From Candidatus Omnitrophota bacterium (GTDB taxonomy: Bacteria; Omnitrophota; Omnitrophia; Omnitrophales; Aquincolibacteriaceae), in the NCBI GenBank assembly GCA_016196555.1, contig JACPXL010000033.1:1-36815 (forward strand): a stretch of DNA of 36,815 nt, written 5' to 3'. The notes under the pieces are model-generated. The model did not search any database. It saw only the letters and a program-made list of their open reading frames with translations, and was not told the DNA's origin. Positions within the stretch are counted from its first letter, which is position 1, and every line of letters begins with the position of its first letter. Of the stretch, positions 17,648 to 25,855 are shown piece by piece. A program made the position numbers and the translations under genes.

Positions 17648-18040
17648 ATGAATCAAAAAGGCATGTCGCTTTTCGAAGTCCTTTTGGCGGTGGTGATTTT
17701 ATCGGCGGGTTTGGCGTTCGTTCACCGGTCCCTTTTGGCGTCCGTTGAAGGCTTGAAATATGCCGAGACGCGTTGGGAAGCCCAGGGGGTTTTGGCCGAG
17801 CGCATGTGGGAAATGCAGGATTATTTGGACCGGATGAAAAAAATGCCGACTTTATTGGAAGCCGAGGCAATTTCATTAGGAAATCGAAAAGCCAGATATA
17901 AGGTCATTCAGAAAACATTAAGCCCTGCGAACGATTTTTTTGAAATCAAACATCGTTTGGCATGGAAGTCTCAAGGCAAAAATAAAAGCATCGAAAAAAC
18001 GGCTTATTTTTTTGTCCCGAAGATGTTAACGACTCCGTGA
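17648..18040 (+). CDS. gspI: T2SS minor pseudopilin, GspI-like
   Basis: The 130-residue protein has a four-residue leader MNQK, the cleavage site G|MSLFE with Glu at +5, and a hydrophobic helix (VLLAVVILSAGLAFVH). Its size and its place between GspG and the GspJ-like gene fit GspI, a tip-complex pseudopilin. GspH is a weaker alternative. The ATG at 17648 puts the leader at the proper length; the open frame upstream to 17561 overlaps gspG and has no pilin features. The stop overlaps the next start (GTGA at 18037-18040). Confidence 0.82.
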   Translation: MNQKGMSLFEVLLAVVILSAGLAFVHRSLLASVEGLKYAETRWEAQGVLAERMWEMQDYLDRMKKMPTLLEAEAISLGNRKARYKVIQKTLSPANDFFEIKHRLAWKSQGKNKSIEKTAYFFVPKMLTTP

Positions 18041-18657
18041 AATCTCTGAGATCTAATCGGGGCACAACCTTTGTCGAATTGATTATTGCGGGCGTGATTG
18101 TTTCATTTTTAGCGGGGGTCATTTACGTGACTTTTTTACAAGGTAACCGGGTATGGCGTTATGCCGTGGCCAATAGTCCGGATTCGGATGCGGATTATTT
18201 GGTGGAAAAATTGGCGGGAGATCTTCGCAATGCGTTCGCCTATGTTCCAAATGTTCTTGTCGGTGCCCCCGAATCCTTGCAGTTTTATACCCGTGTGCCT
18301 GATCGACCCAATGCAGCGTCTTCCCGGGAAACAGTCATGCAGCAGCCGGTTCGGGTCAGGTACCATTTCGACGGCAATTTGAAGAGCGTAATAAAAACTC
18401 AAGAGAGCTATCAAAAAATTCTTTTTCCGGGAACCTCGGGTGAAAATAAAACAACATTGATTGCCGGACAGATAAAGGATATGGATATTCATTATTACGC
18501 TCCTCGAAATAAATCCACTTCCATTCAATGGGAAAGTTATTGGAATCGTGCCTGCCTTCCAAAGGCGGTCAAATTGGACATCGAATTCGATAAGAAAAAA
18601 ACGAATAAAACGATCACTCGCATTATTCCTATTCCGGCCGGCGGATGCACGGAGTAA
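18037..18657 (+). CDS. gspJ: T2SS minor pseudopilin, GspJ-like
   Basis: The 206-residue protein has leader MKSLRSNR, cleavage site G|TTFVE with Glu at +5, and a hydrophobic helix (LIIAGVIVSFLAGVIYVTF). Its larger globular domain fits GspJ, which with GspI and GspK forms the pseudopilus tip. The globular part (PDSDADYLVEKLAGDLRNAF) resembles the conserved helix after the pilin stem of GspJ. The start is GTG in a 4-bp overlap with the previous stop. The next gene starts 6 bp downstream. Confidence 0.8.
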   Translation: MKSLRSNRGTTFVELIIAGVIVSFLAGVIYVTFLQGNRVWRYAVANSPDSDADYLVEKLAGDLRNAFAYVPNVLVGAPESLQFYTRVPDRPNAASSRETVMQQPVRVRYHFDGNLKSVIKTQESYQKILFPGTSGENKTTLIAGQIKDMDIHYYAPRNKSTSIQWESYWNRACLPKAVKLDIEFDKKKTNKTITRIIPIPAGGCTE

Positions 18658-18663
18658 GGCACT

Positions 18664-20178
18664 ATGATTACTCTTCCTAAATTATCCCTGCCGTCTGCAA
18701 AAATATTTACTTCACGCCGAAGTAATGACTTTCTGGCTGTGGATATTTCTCCGAATCATGTACGAATTATTCATGCGACTCAAGATGCGGAGGATGCCGT
18801 TCTCATTCTCCATGCCGCCAGCCGCCAGTTCGGCGATCAAGACGAAGCGCAAATCAGCGAATTCTTGACTCAGTTTGCCGCTGAAAATGGCATCGGAACC
18901 CGCGACGTTATTTGCATTGTCCCGTCAACCATGTTCATTTCGAAAAATGTGGATATGCCTTCCAATGATTTAGAAGAGATTAGCAAGATCGTGGATCTTC
19001 AAGCGGGAAGGTATACGCCCTATTCGCGGGATGAAATTGTCATTGATTATCTGTGCATGGAATCCCCGGGACAGCATTACACCAATGTCCTTTTGACGAT
19101 TGTCAATCGCCGTGTGATCGATCGTTTTTATCAAATTATTGAGAAGGCAGGCATGGACATTTTGAAAATCGTTATCGCTTCCGAAGCCATGGCCAGCTGT
19201 TATGACCGGATTGCCGATGCCCGTGCGGAGGAAGCTGCGGTGGGCGGTCTTCATATTGCGGAAAATTACACGGATTTTACCGTCATGGATCAGCATCAAT
19301 TAGTTTTCGTCAGAAGCATCCCGCTGGGATCGGCCCAATTAAAAGCCAATGCGGCACAAACTCAGGCTGATTTTATCAGTGAACTTGAAAAATCGACGCT
19401 GGCTTATCACGATCAAGGAATCGGCCGGGCTATCCAGACATTCGTTGTCTCCGGCGCTCCAGAGACTAAGCCGATGATTCAAAAATTAATTCAAAGTGCG
19501 CCCTCCTTGGGCAAGGTAAAAAATTTATCGGTTCAGTTTGTGGAAGCCGCTGCTCTCGTAGCTTCCGATAGTCAGGCCTTTTCTCACAAAGAAGGACTTA
19601 CCGAAGATAATTTTTTTGATATGACGGCCTCTTTAGCTGCCTTGCCGCTCTTAAAACTTGATCTGACGCCTAAAGAATACAAACTTAAAAGAAGATTCCG
19701 CGAAGGGGGGCGTGAGGTTATTACGCTCGGCGTTTTGCTGATGGCGTGTATTGTCTTGTTATGTATTTTTTTAGCCAGCAAAATTTATATCAAAAATGAA
19801 ATTACCGGCAAAATCGATTCCATCGATCAGGAAACCGCGGAGGAAGCGCTTACACTGGAAAAAGCGTCAACCAAAGCCCGCGTTGTCAGGAATTTGATAA
19901 AAAACCGAGGCAAGGCGCTGTATGTCTTTGAGCGGGTGACTTCCTTGATCGGAGACGATATTTATCTGACGGATTTCAAGTATGACCAGGAAGGCGCGTT
20001 GCTGCTCACCGGTACCGCGAATTCGATGTCGAGGGTTTTTGCTTTTGTGACCGATTTAGAGGAGTCTAATTATTTTAGCAGTGTGAAAACAAAATCCACG
20101 AAATCAAGACGCGTCGGGCAATTGGATGTCGCGGATTTCGAAATTGAATGCCAATTAGTCGAAGAAAGCGAGGCCTAG
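18664..20178 (+). CDS. gspL: PilM/GspL-like actin-fold protein fused to PilN-like membrane part
   Basis: In this 504-residue protein, residues about 1-340 read as an actin-like PilM/GspL cytoplasmic domain (DFLAVDISPNHVRIIHA as phosphate-loop-like start, then IVDLQAGRYTPYSRDEIVIDY, typical of the family). A membrane helix (about 350-375, LGVLLMACIVLLCIFLASKIYI) is followed by a coiled region and a ferredoxin-like periplasmic domain as in PilN or the end of GspL. It would link GspE to the periplasmic T2SS parts. It starts with ATG 6 bp after the GspJ-like gene, preceded by GGAG/AAGG, and is 4 bp before the PilO-like gene. Confidence 0.8.
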   Translation: MITLPKLSLPSAKIFTSRRSNDFLAVDISPNHVRIIHATQDAEDAVLILHAASRQFGDQDEAQISEFLTQFAAENGIGTRDVICIVPSTMFISKNVDMPSNDLEEISKIVDLQAGRYTPYSRDEIVIDYLCMESPGQHYTNVLLTIVNRRVIDRFYQIIEKAGMDILKIVIASEAMASCYDRIADARAEEAAVGGLHIAENYTDFTVMDQHQLVFVRSIPLGSAQLKANAAQTQADFISELEKSTLAYHDQGIGRAIQTFVVSGAPETKPMIQKLIQSAPSLGKVKNLSVQFVEAAALVASDSQAFSHKEGLTEDNFFDMTASLAALPLLKLDLTPKEYKLKRRFREGGREVITLGVLLMACIVLLCIFLASKIYIKNEITGKIDSIDQETAEEALTLEKASTKARVVRNLIKNRGKALYVFERVTSLIGDDIYLTDFKYDQEGALLLTGTANSMSRVFAFVTDLEESNYFSSVKTKSTKSRRVGQLDVADFEIECQLVEESEA

Positions 20179-20182
20179 AAAG

Positions 20183-20986
20183 ATGATCGAGCAGATCGAA
20201 ACTTTTTTGGCCAAGCTTTCCAAAGGGGAAAGGGCATTGGCATTTATCGCGATCGCGCTCATTGTCGCGGCCTTAATGGACGGCATGCTCTTAGGCCCCA
20301 TTTTGAATCACATCAAAACGATGGAAGCGGAAATCGTCACAAAATCCCAAACAGTCAAACGTAATTTGCGAATCCTTTCCTTCCGCGAAGGAATTTTAAA
20401 GGAATACGCGCTCTACATGAAATATTTGGATTCGGGCGAAAAAAAGCAGGAAGAGATTGTGGCAGCGTTGCTTCGAAAGATCGAGACCATTGCGGCGGAA
20501 AAATCCGTATCTGTTTCCAATATTCAGCCGGGGGATATGAGTTCTACTTCCATGGTTCAAGAATATAAGACAACGCTCTCGGGCGAAGGGTCGCTGGGCA
20601 ATGTTTTGAGCTTTATGCATGCGCTGGAAGAATCGGATTATTTATTTCAAATCACAAAGTACAGCCTGACACCAAAATCTAAGGGCGCCGATGTCATGAA
20701 ATTTACTTTTGACATTTCCCGGGTCTTAATTGCCACAGAAAATATAGAAGGAGTGATTCCTTCGGAGGATGAAGTGACGGAACAGCCAATCGTGCCCAAA
20801 ACGCCTCCGGGCGGCAATAAAGCAAAGCCGGAACTGGAAGCAGAAAGTGATATGGCGGGAGCAGAAATTCAATCCGCCGGATCCGAAGCACCCGCTGCCG
20901 CGAGTTCAGCTCCTGGAGAAGAAGAGGGTATTGCGGCCGGAGGTTTTGGGTTGGAAGAGCCTCCTGCCGGAAAAGAACCGGCATGA
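20183..20986 (+). CDS. gspM: PilO/GspM-like inner-membrane protein
   Basis: The 267-residue protein has a short cytoplasmic start, one membrane helix (about 18-40, ALAFIAIALIVAALMDGMLLG), a coiled coil and a ferredoxin-like periplasmic domain (about 95-185) as in PilO/GspM, partners of PilN/GspL. The last about 70 residues are low-complexity, rich in Pro, Ala, Glu and Gly, and probably disordered; they are absent from typical GspM. Its stop overlaps the start of the TPR gene (ATGA, 20983-20986). The assignment rests on topology and gene order more than on sequence. Confidence 0.72.
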   Translation: MIEQIETFLAKLSKGERALAFIAIALIVAALMDGMLLGPILNHIKTMEAEIVTKSQTVKRNLRILSFREGILKEYALYMKYLDSGEKKQEEIVAALLRKIETIAAEKSVSVSNIQPGDMSSTSMVQEYKTTLSGEGSLGNVLSFMHALEESDYLFQITKYSLTPKSKGADVMKFTFDISRVLIATENIEGVIPSEDEVTEQPIVPKTPPGGNKAKPELEAESDMAGAEIQSAGSEAPAAASSAPGEEEGIAAGGFGLEEPPAGKEPA

Positions 20987-21753
20987 AAAGAACTCTAGTA
21001 TGGGGACTGCTGTTTTTTCTTATGACGCCTTTTCTCGTTTACTCAGTGCCTCCTGAAAGTCCGGTAGTCGAGAAGCCTATCATGGATAAACCTGTCGCTG
21101 ATAAATCGGTAGAAGAGCATTATCAAGACGCCGAAAAATATTTAAACGAAGAAAATTACGATAAGGCCATCGAAGAATTGCTGCAGATTTTGTCAAAAGA
21201 TCCCAATTTGGCCGCGGTTTATAATCTTTTGGGGATTGCCTATCTTAAACAAAACAAATCCATTCAAAGTGCGATCGGCTCATTTCAGCAAGCTATACGC
21301 GTCGATCCAAGCTTTACGGACGCTTATTTTAATCTCGGGATAACCTATGCCGGAGCCGGCAATGAACCGCTTGAAGCCGTGAAGTATTTTGAGAAGGCAA
21401 TCGAAATCAATCCAAAATTTGCCAAGGCCTATATGGGATTGGGATGGGTTACTCTTTTCGAAAAAAAAGATCCGGAACAGGCAGAGGTATTGTTTCAAAA
21501 AGCTATCGATGTTTCAGAAAATAAATTGGATGAGGCCTATTTCGGACTTGGAATGGCCTACGTTACGATGGGGAAAAAGGAAAGGGCCCTTGGGCCCGTT
21601 TCGGTTCTCCGTTCGATCAATCGTTTTGATTTAGCGGCAACCTTGGAATCATTGATCAATGAAGAATCCAAAAAAAATGAAGTCAGTGAAGACGGTGATC
21701 AGCCGGCGATACAACCGGCAGCGGCTGAAACACCGGCTCCCGTGCTGCCGTGA
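20983..21753 (+). CDS. Exported TPR protein at end of T2SS operon
   Basis: The 256-residue protein has a signal peptide (MKRTLVWGLLFFLMTPFLVYS) without a lipobox Cys. About five tetratricopeptide repeats follow (YNLLGIAYLKQNK, AYFNLGITYAGAGNEPLEAV, AYMGLGWVTLFEKKDPEQA, AYFGLGMAYVTMGK), and then an acidic Pro/Ala tail. TPR proteins of this kind often act as pilotins or scaffolds for secretins or pili. The coupling to the PilO-like gene by a 4-bp overlap suggests such a role, but this is inference. It ends 1 bp from the convergent DUF2304 gene; no clear terminator lies between them. Confidence 0.85.
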   Translation: MKRTLVWGLLFFLMTPFLVYSVPPESPVVEKPIMDKPVADKSVEEHYQDAEKYLNEENYDKAIEELLQILSKDPNLAAVYNLLGIAYLKQNKSIQSAIGSFQQAIRVDPSFTDAYFNLGITYAGAGNEPLEAVKYFEKAIEINPKFAKAYMGLGWVTLFEKKDPEQAEVLFQKAIDVSENKLDEAYFGLGMAYVTMGKKERALGPVSVLRSINRFDLAATLESLINEESKKNEVSEDGDQPAIQPAAAETPAPVLP

Positions 21754-21754
21754 G

Positions 21755-22132
21755 TTATTTTTTGGCAGGTTCTATTTTCTTATCTTCAGGATTTTGAAGG
21801 GTTTGATTGAGTTTGTGTTCCAGCAAAGCAACGGCTTGGGCGAGTGTTTCGGTTCGCGTGTTTTGTTCATTGACATAAATCGTAAGAAGAAAACTTAGGA
21901 CAATAAAGAATGCGAGCAGCAGAAAGAAGATGAAATTGCTGGGGAGTGAAAATCCGGCAAGCTCAGACATGCGGGCCAAAATCCTGTCATTAATTCCTAA
22001 GACAAGGGCGAGGAAACAAGTCCCCAGCCAGAAGATGGAATATTTGAAAGTCATTTTCTGGCGGCGGATAGAATCGACCACAATAAAAAAAATGATCGAC
22101 GATACAAGAATGGTAAAAATTTTAGGGTGCAT
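21755..22132 (-). CDS. DUF2304 family membrane protein
   Basis: The 125-residue protein has three hydrophobic helices (about 5-20, 33-47 and 67-87), an RRQK motif after the first helix, a SLPSNFIFFLLLAF stretch typical of DUF2304, and a charged tail. DUF2304 genes commonly sit next to GT2 polyprenyl-phosphate sugar synthases and may help anchor them. Here the gene follows one 8 bp downstream, on the minus strand. The two genes interrupt the otherwise plus-strand series of secretion genes. Confidence 0.82.
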   Translation of the reverse strand: MHPKIFTILVSSIIFFIVVDSIRRQKMTFKYSIFWLGTCFLALVLGINDRILARMSELAGFSLPSNFIFFLLLAFFIVLSFLLTIYVNEQNTRTETLAQAVALLEHKLNQTLQNPEDKKIEPAKK

Positions 22133-22140
22133 GTTTTCTC

Positions 22141-22848
22141 CTAATTTTTATGCTTCAAGGTGTCGATCAAGATAGCTAGCGTTACTTTAATCATGTAGTA
22201 GAAGGTGGCAAAATACCGGATCGAGGACGTTCCGCCGAGGCGTTTTCGCATCCCCACGGGGATTTCACCGATTTTGGCGCCGTACCGGTTGGCGATTTGT
22301 ATGGCTTCGGGTTCCGGAAAGTCGATAGGGTAATAGGCGGCAAATCGTGAAATCAATTTTTTGCCGGTAGCTCGGTAGCCTGACGTAGGGTCGGTGACAA
22401 AATGGCCGGTGAGCCAGCCCAGCAGGACGGAAAAAAACTTGATTCCGATGCGGCGCAAAAAAGTAGAACGAAAACGTGATTTATCAGAAAGGAAGCGGCT
22501 GCCGATGCATAAGTCGAGTTTACCGTTAAGGATCGGATTCAAAACATCCATCATGAAGGCCGGATCATGCTGAGCATCGCCGTCAATTTGAATCGTCGCA
22601 TCGTAGCCGTCACGCAGTGCCAGCTTATAGCCGGTTTGTATGGCTCCGCCGATACCGAGATTATAAGGAAGCGAAACGACCTGAGCTCCTCCCAGGTGCG
22701 CCTCTTGTGCGGTGCTATCCGAGGAGCCGTCATTAATCACCAAAACCTTAAACGAGGGATAATGTTTGCGGATATCACTTACAAGAAGCTTAATGGCCCG
22801 CGCTTCATTGAAGGCGGGAATCATGATTAGGACTTTTTTATCGTTCAT
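22141..22848 (-). CDS. GT2 polyprenyl-phosphate glycosyltransferase (DPM1-like)
   Basis: The 235-residue GT-A enzyme has the nucleotide-sugar start IMIPAFNEARAI, the VINDGSSDST motif, the catalytic DGDAQHDP (DxD type) and the acceptor-side GSRFL motif, with no C-terminal multi-helix domain. It probably makes a polyprenyl-phosphate sugar (mannose, glucose or GlcNAc-type; specificity cannot be read) as donor for enzymes acting outside the cytoplasm. It is paired with DUF2304 and divergent from the oligosaccharyltransferase gene, with a 98-bp gap to the chosen start of the latter. That placement suggests a role in building the transferred glycan. Confidence 0.88.
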   Translation of the reverse strand: MNDKKVLIMIPAFNEARAIKLLVSDIRKHYPSFKVLVINDGSSDSTAQEAHLGGAQVVSLPYNLGIGGAIQTGYKLALRDGYDATIQIDGDAQHDPAFMMDVLNPILNGKLDLCIGSRFLSDKSRFRSTFLRRIGIKFFSVLLGWLTGHFVTDPTSGYRATGKKLISRFAAYYPIDFPEPEAIQIANRYGAKIGEIPVGMRKRLGGTSSIRYFATFYYMIKVTLAILIDTLKHKN

Positions 22849-22946
22849 AGGTTATTTCAAATACGGACGATTTGTCATCTGACTTTAGTATGGGCGAACC
22901 GATTGTACAATGTTTTATTGAAAAACAAAATAGAATAGGAAATTTG

Positions 22947-25535
22947 ATGAAATCTTTTTCGATCCGCTTGCCGCATTTTTTTGGGGCATTATGTGCTCTA
23001 TTTTTTGTGTGTTTTCTCACTGTTTATGTCCGGACTTATCCCTTGCGGGGTCCCATGCCCTGGGAATCGTCCGCGATTGCGCAAAAAGCACGTATGATTG
23101 TTACCGCGAATATGAAGCAGCAATTTATCACCATGGCGGACCAGTTGGCGCCCACCATGGGGCCGGAGGAGCGCTTAAGATGGGCTGATGTCCGGACTCA
23201 AGAGACCATGAAAAGCAATAAGGATCAGTTTGATGCCATTGTTCAAAAAACCGCAAGCGACTTGAAAGATGCGGCTTACCCGCATTATCAGCGTCATTAT
23301 TTGTTAGAGGCCGACCCCTATTTTTATTATTCGCTGACCCGCCATTTACGGGATCATGGAGATCTGGGGAAAAACCTGGGCGATGGTTATTTCCATAATG
23401 CCTACCGGCGTGCGCCTCATGGCGTCAGAGAACGCCGTATGCTTCATCCTTACATGGGGTATTATTGGTATCGTTTTCTCGAAATACTGCGCCCCGGAAT
23501 AAGCTTGATGTCGGCACTTTATCTTTATCCCGTGGTTCTTTGCGTGATTATTGCGCTTGTCTTTTTTGCCTTTGGTTTTGTTTACCGGCTTAACCTGATC
23601 GGGACTACCGCCGGGGCCATTGCCATGCTGCTTTCGCCGATTTTTATCCAGAGGAGCTTTTTGGGGTGGTACGACACCGACCCTTACAATTATTTATTTC
23701 CGTTAGCCATTCTGGTTATTTTTTTCCGTGCTACCGAAGAGGGGCGGCGCTATTGGATTTGGGGAATGGCGGCCGGTATTTTAACCGGACTTTATCCTCA
23801 GTTTTGGTCGGGTTGGCCTTTTATTTGGTTTCTGACAGCCGGTTGTGGTGTCCTGGGAGGAATGATATATCTTATTGCCCGGCGAGGTTTTCGTAATCCT
23901 TATTTCCGATTTACGCTTTGGTATGCGATTTTCTCTTTGATATTTCTGGCTCTTTTCATGCACCCGGTGAATATGATGGATTCCATTTTTGAGGGAATAT
24001 TTATTCTGCCACGCTATGCTTTGACGCATGTGGATGTATGGCCCAGCGCCTTTTTAACCGTGGGAGAAACACGGGCGGCATCCGTCAAAAAAATAATCTA
24101 TCTTTCCGGTAATTATGGTACGGCGATGATGGCTGTACTGGGTGTGATTTTAAGTTTGATCGACACCCTTCAAAAAAGACGCCCCGAAGTTATTGCGCGC
24201 TGGATTATCACGTTTCTCATCGGTGTTTCGCTCCTTCGTATGGCATTCAAAACCGAGCGTTTTGTTGTTTTGTTTGTCTTGCCCTTTTCCATTTTTGTGG
24301 CTTTTGGGGTTCATCATGCCATGGAGATGGCTAAAAATTTTGCCCAAAAAGTGATTCCTTCCTTGAGAGCTCAATATGCCTTTCGCGGGGCGATTATGCT
24401 TCTGGCTGCGTTTCTTGTGCTGCCCATGACCCTCACGGCAGCGGATATGATCGGCCGGAGTGTGCGTCCCATCATGAATGACACTTGGTATGATTCCATG
24501 ATTGCCTTGAAGGAAAAGACGCCGGACAATGCGGTCGTGAACAGCTGGTGGGCGCCGGGATATTTTATTATTGGAGTCGGTGAAAGAGGAGCAACGGCTG
24601 ATGGGGGAGCTCAGCATCGGATGGAAACCTATTGGCTGGCAAAGGCCTTTATTTCGGATGATGAAAAAATTTCGGTTGGACTTTTTCGCATGATGTCCGC
24701 GGGAGGAGTGGAATGCATGGATTTTCTCCAAAGAGCTGGGTTCAAGCCCTCCCAACTTGCGAAAATTATTCTCGACCTCGTGCCGCTTTCGCATTCCGAG
24801 GCCTTTGCGAAAGCCCCGGCCGGATTTTCCTCCCAGCAGAAACATCAGCTTTTGGCCTTTACGCATGGGAATGCTCCTCCGCCCCCGCAATATGTGCTGC
24901 TTTATAACGATATGATCGAACAAAATCCGGCAATAACGCTGACGGCTACCTGGGATATTGAAAAAGCCGAACGGCTTGTTGCTCAGGAAGCGGAAGAAGA
25001 AAAAATCGGATTTTTGAAACATAAAAAAGGTCCCAAGCAGGATTACCTCCACACGATTATCCCGATCACGGAAATTTTGCGCTATACGCCCGAATCGGAA
25101 TTATCCCGTCAAGAAGGCACGAAACTCTTTTTTAAAAACGGTTTGACGGTGGATCTTGCGACCATGGAATCAACCATCACGATTCCGGAAAAAAACTTAA
25201 ACGGTTCTCCCGAAAAGTTTTTCTATATTCAAGACGGCCATCTAGTGGAAAAAAATAATACCACAAACCTGCTAAGCGCCAGTGCGCTTTTGATTAAAAA
25301 CGGGGACACTTACACTTCGGTGATTGCCGACGCTAAATTGATCCGTTCGGTTATGTTCCGGCTGTATTACCTTCGGGGTGAGGGATTAAAACTATTCAAG
25401 CCCTTCTTTTTTAAAGATGATAAGGACACCAAAACCCGGATTATTATTTATGAAATTGATTGGCAGGCGTTTGACGAGATAACAAAAACCACAGGGGTAG
25501 ATTCTAACCCGGTCGAGGAGATGTCCCATGGATAA
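22947..25535 (+). CDS. STT3/PglB-type oligosaccharyltransferase with WWAPG variant motif
   Basis: The 862-residue protein has many membrane helices in its first about 490 residues and a periplasmic C-terminal domain, the STT3/AglB/PglB layout for N-glycosylation of Asn in sequons. Family features seen are Asp123 (ADPYFYYS) in the first external loop, Asp243-Thr-Asp245 (WYDTDPYN), Glu374 in TVGETRAAS (the TIXE-like loop) and the signature motif at 534-538. That motif reads WWAPG where WWDYG is usual. The Asp that helps recognise the sequon Ser/Thr is thus replaced, with surroundings (VNSWWAPGYF, then TADGGAQ) otherwise family-like. ATG 22947 was chosen because AGGAA (22938-22942) precedes it and a signal-like helix follows; the TTG at 22872 has no such support. 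It overlaps the next gene by 8 bp. Confidence 0.88.
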   Translation: MKSFSIRLPHFFGALCALFFVCFLTVYVRTYPLRGPMPWESSAIAQKARMIVTANMKQQFITMADQLAPTMGPEERLRWADVRTQETMKSNKDQFDAIVQKTASDLKDAAYPHYQRHYLLEADPYFYYSLTRHLRDHGDLGKNLGDGYFHNAYRRAPHGVRERRMLHPYMGYYWYRFLEILRPGISLMSALYLYPVVLCVIIALVFFAFGFVYRLNLIGTTAGAIAMLLSPIFIQRSFLGWYDTDPYNYLFPLAILVIFFRATEEGRRYWIWGMAAGILTGLYPQFWSGWPFIWFLTAGCGVLGGMIYLIARRGFRNPYFRFTLWYAIFSLIFLALFMHPVNMMDSIFEGIFILPRYALTHVDVWPSAFLTVGETRAASVKKIIYLSGNYGTAMMAVLGVILSLIDTLQKRRPEVIARWIITFLIGVSLLRMAFKTERFVVLFVLPFSIFVAFGVHHAMEMAKNFAQKVIPSLRAQYAFRGAIMLLAAFLVLPMTLTAADMIGRSVRPIMNDTWYDSMIALKEKTPDNAVVNSWWAPGYFIIGVGERGATADGGAQHRMETYWLAKAFISDDEKISVGLFRMMSAGGVECMDFLQRAGFKPSQLAKIILDLVPLSHSEAFAKAPAGFSSQQKHQLLAFTHGNAPPPPQYVLLYNDMIEQNPAITLTATWDIEKAERLVAQEAEEEKIGFLKHKKGPKQDYLHTIIPITEILRYTPESELSRQEGTKLFFKNGLTVDLATMESTITIPEKNLNGSPEKFFYIQDGHLVEKNNTTNLLSASALLIKNGDTYTSVIADAKLIRSVMFRLYYLRGEGLKLFKPFFFKDDKDTKTRIIIYEIDWQAFDEITKTTGVDSNPVEEMSHG

Positions 25536-25851
25536 GAAATGGATATTAGGTGTGTTTGTCTTAAGTCTAATCTTGCCTGGTGTTGCGAATGCTCAAAATG
25601 AAAAAGACGCGGGAGTAAAAAGTTATGGGGTCATTCACAATATTGCCGAAGATCGCGAAGTGGAAAAAGTCGGCGGTATTTATGAACCCGAAGGTCTGGA
25701 TAAGTATATGAAGAGAAAATTCGACGAAGTGAATGTCAAAATGAATGCGATTTCCGTGAAAATAGATGCGTTGACAGCGTCCCTGAAAGATATCGATGCC
25801 AAGATCAATAACCTGCAACCTCCGCCTGTAGATCAGGAAAAGAAGAGCTAA
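25528..25851 (+). CDS. Small exported coiled-coil protein
   Basis: The 107-residue protein has a signal peptide (MDKKWILGVFVLSLILPGVANA|Q). A short extended part (YGVIHNIAEDREVEKVGGIYEPEG) is followed by a heptad-type coiled coil (about 58-95, with VNVKMNAISVKIDALTASL) and a polar end. No lipobox is present. It overlaps the oligosaccharyltransferase by 8 bp and lies 4 bp before GspK, so it is probably co-expressed with both. I do not recognise a family. A periplasmic adaptor or trimeric coiled-coil role is only inference. Confidence 0.8.
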   Translation: MDKKWILGVFVLSLILPGVANAQNEKDAGVKSYGVIHNIAEDREVEKVGGIYEPEGLDKYMKRKFDEVNVKMNAISVKIDALTASLKDIDAKINNLQPPPVDQEKKS

Positions 25852-25855
25852 ACTC

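Noticed and set aside
21738-21770. CTGCC...GGCAG inverted repeat between the convergent TPR and DUF2304 genes as a bidirectional terminator.
   Set aside because: The stem is only 5 bp with a 14-nt loop and both arms are within or touching coding sequence; no convincing structure.
22872-22946. Longer start (TTG at 22872) for the oligosaccharyltransferase.
   Set aside because: It adds 25 polar residues before the first membrane helix and has no ribosome binding site, while ATG 22947 has AGGAA at a good distance.
24150-25052. Minus-strand open frame of 300 codons opposite the oligosaccharyltransferase.
   Set aside because: It has no domain, has composition typical of antisense frames, and the plus strand encodes a complete STT3-type protein.
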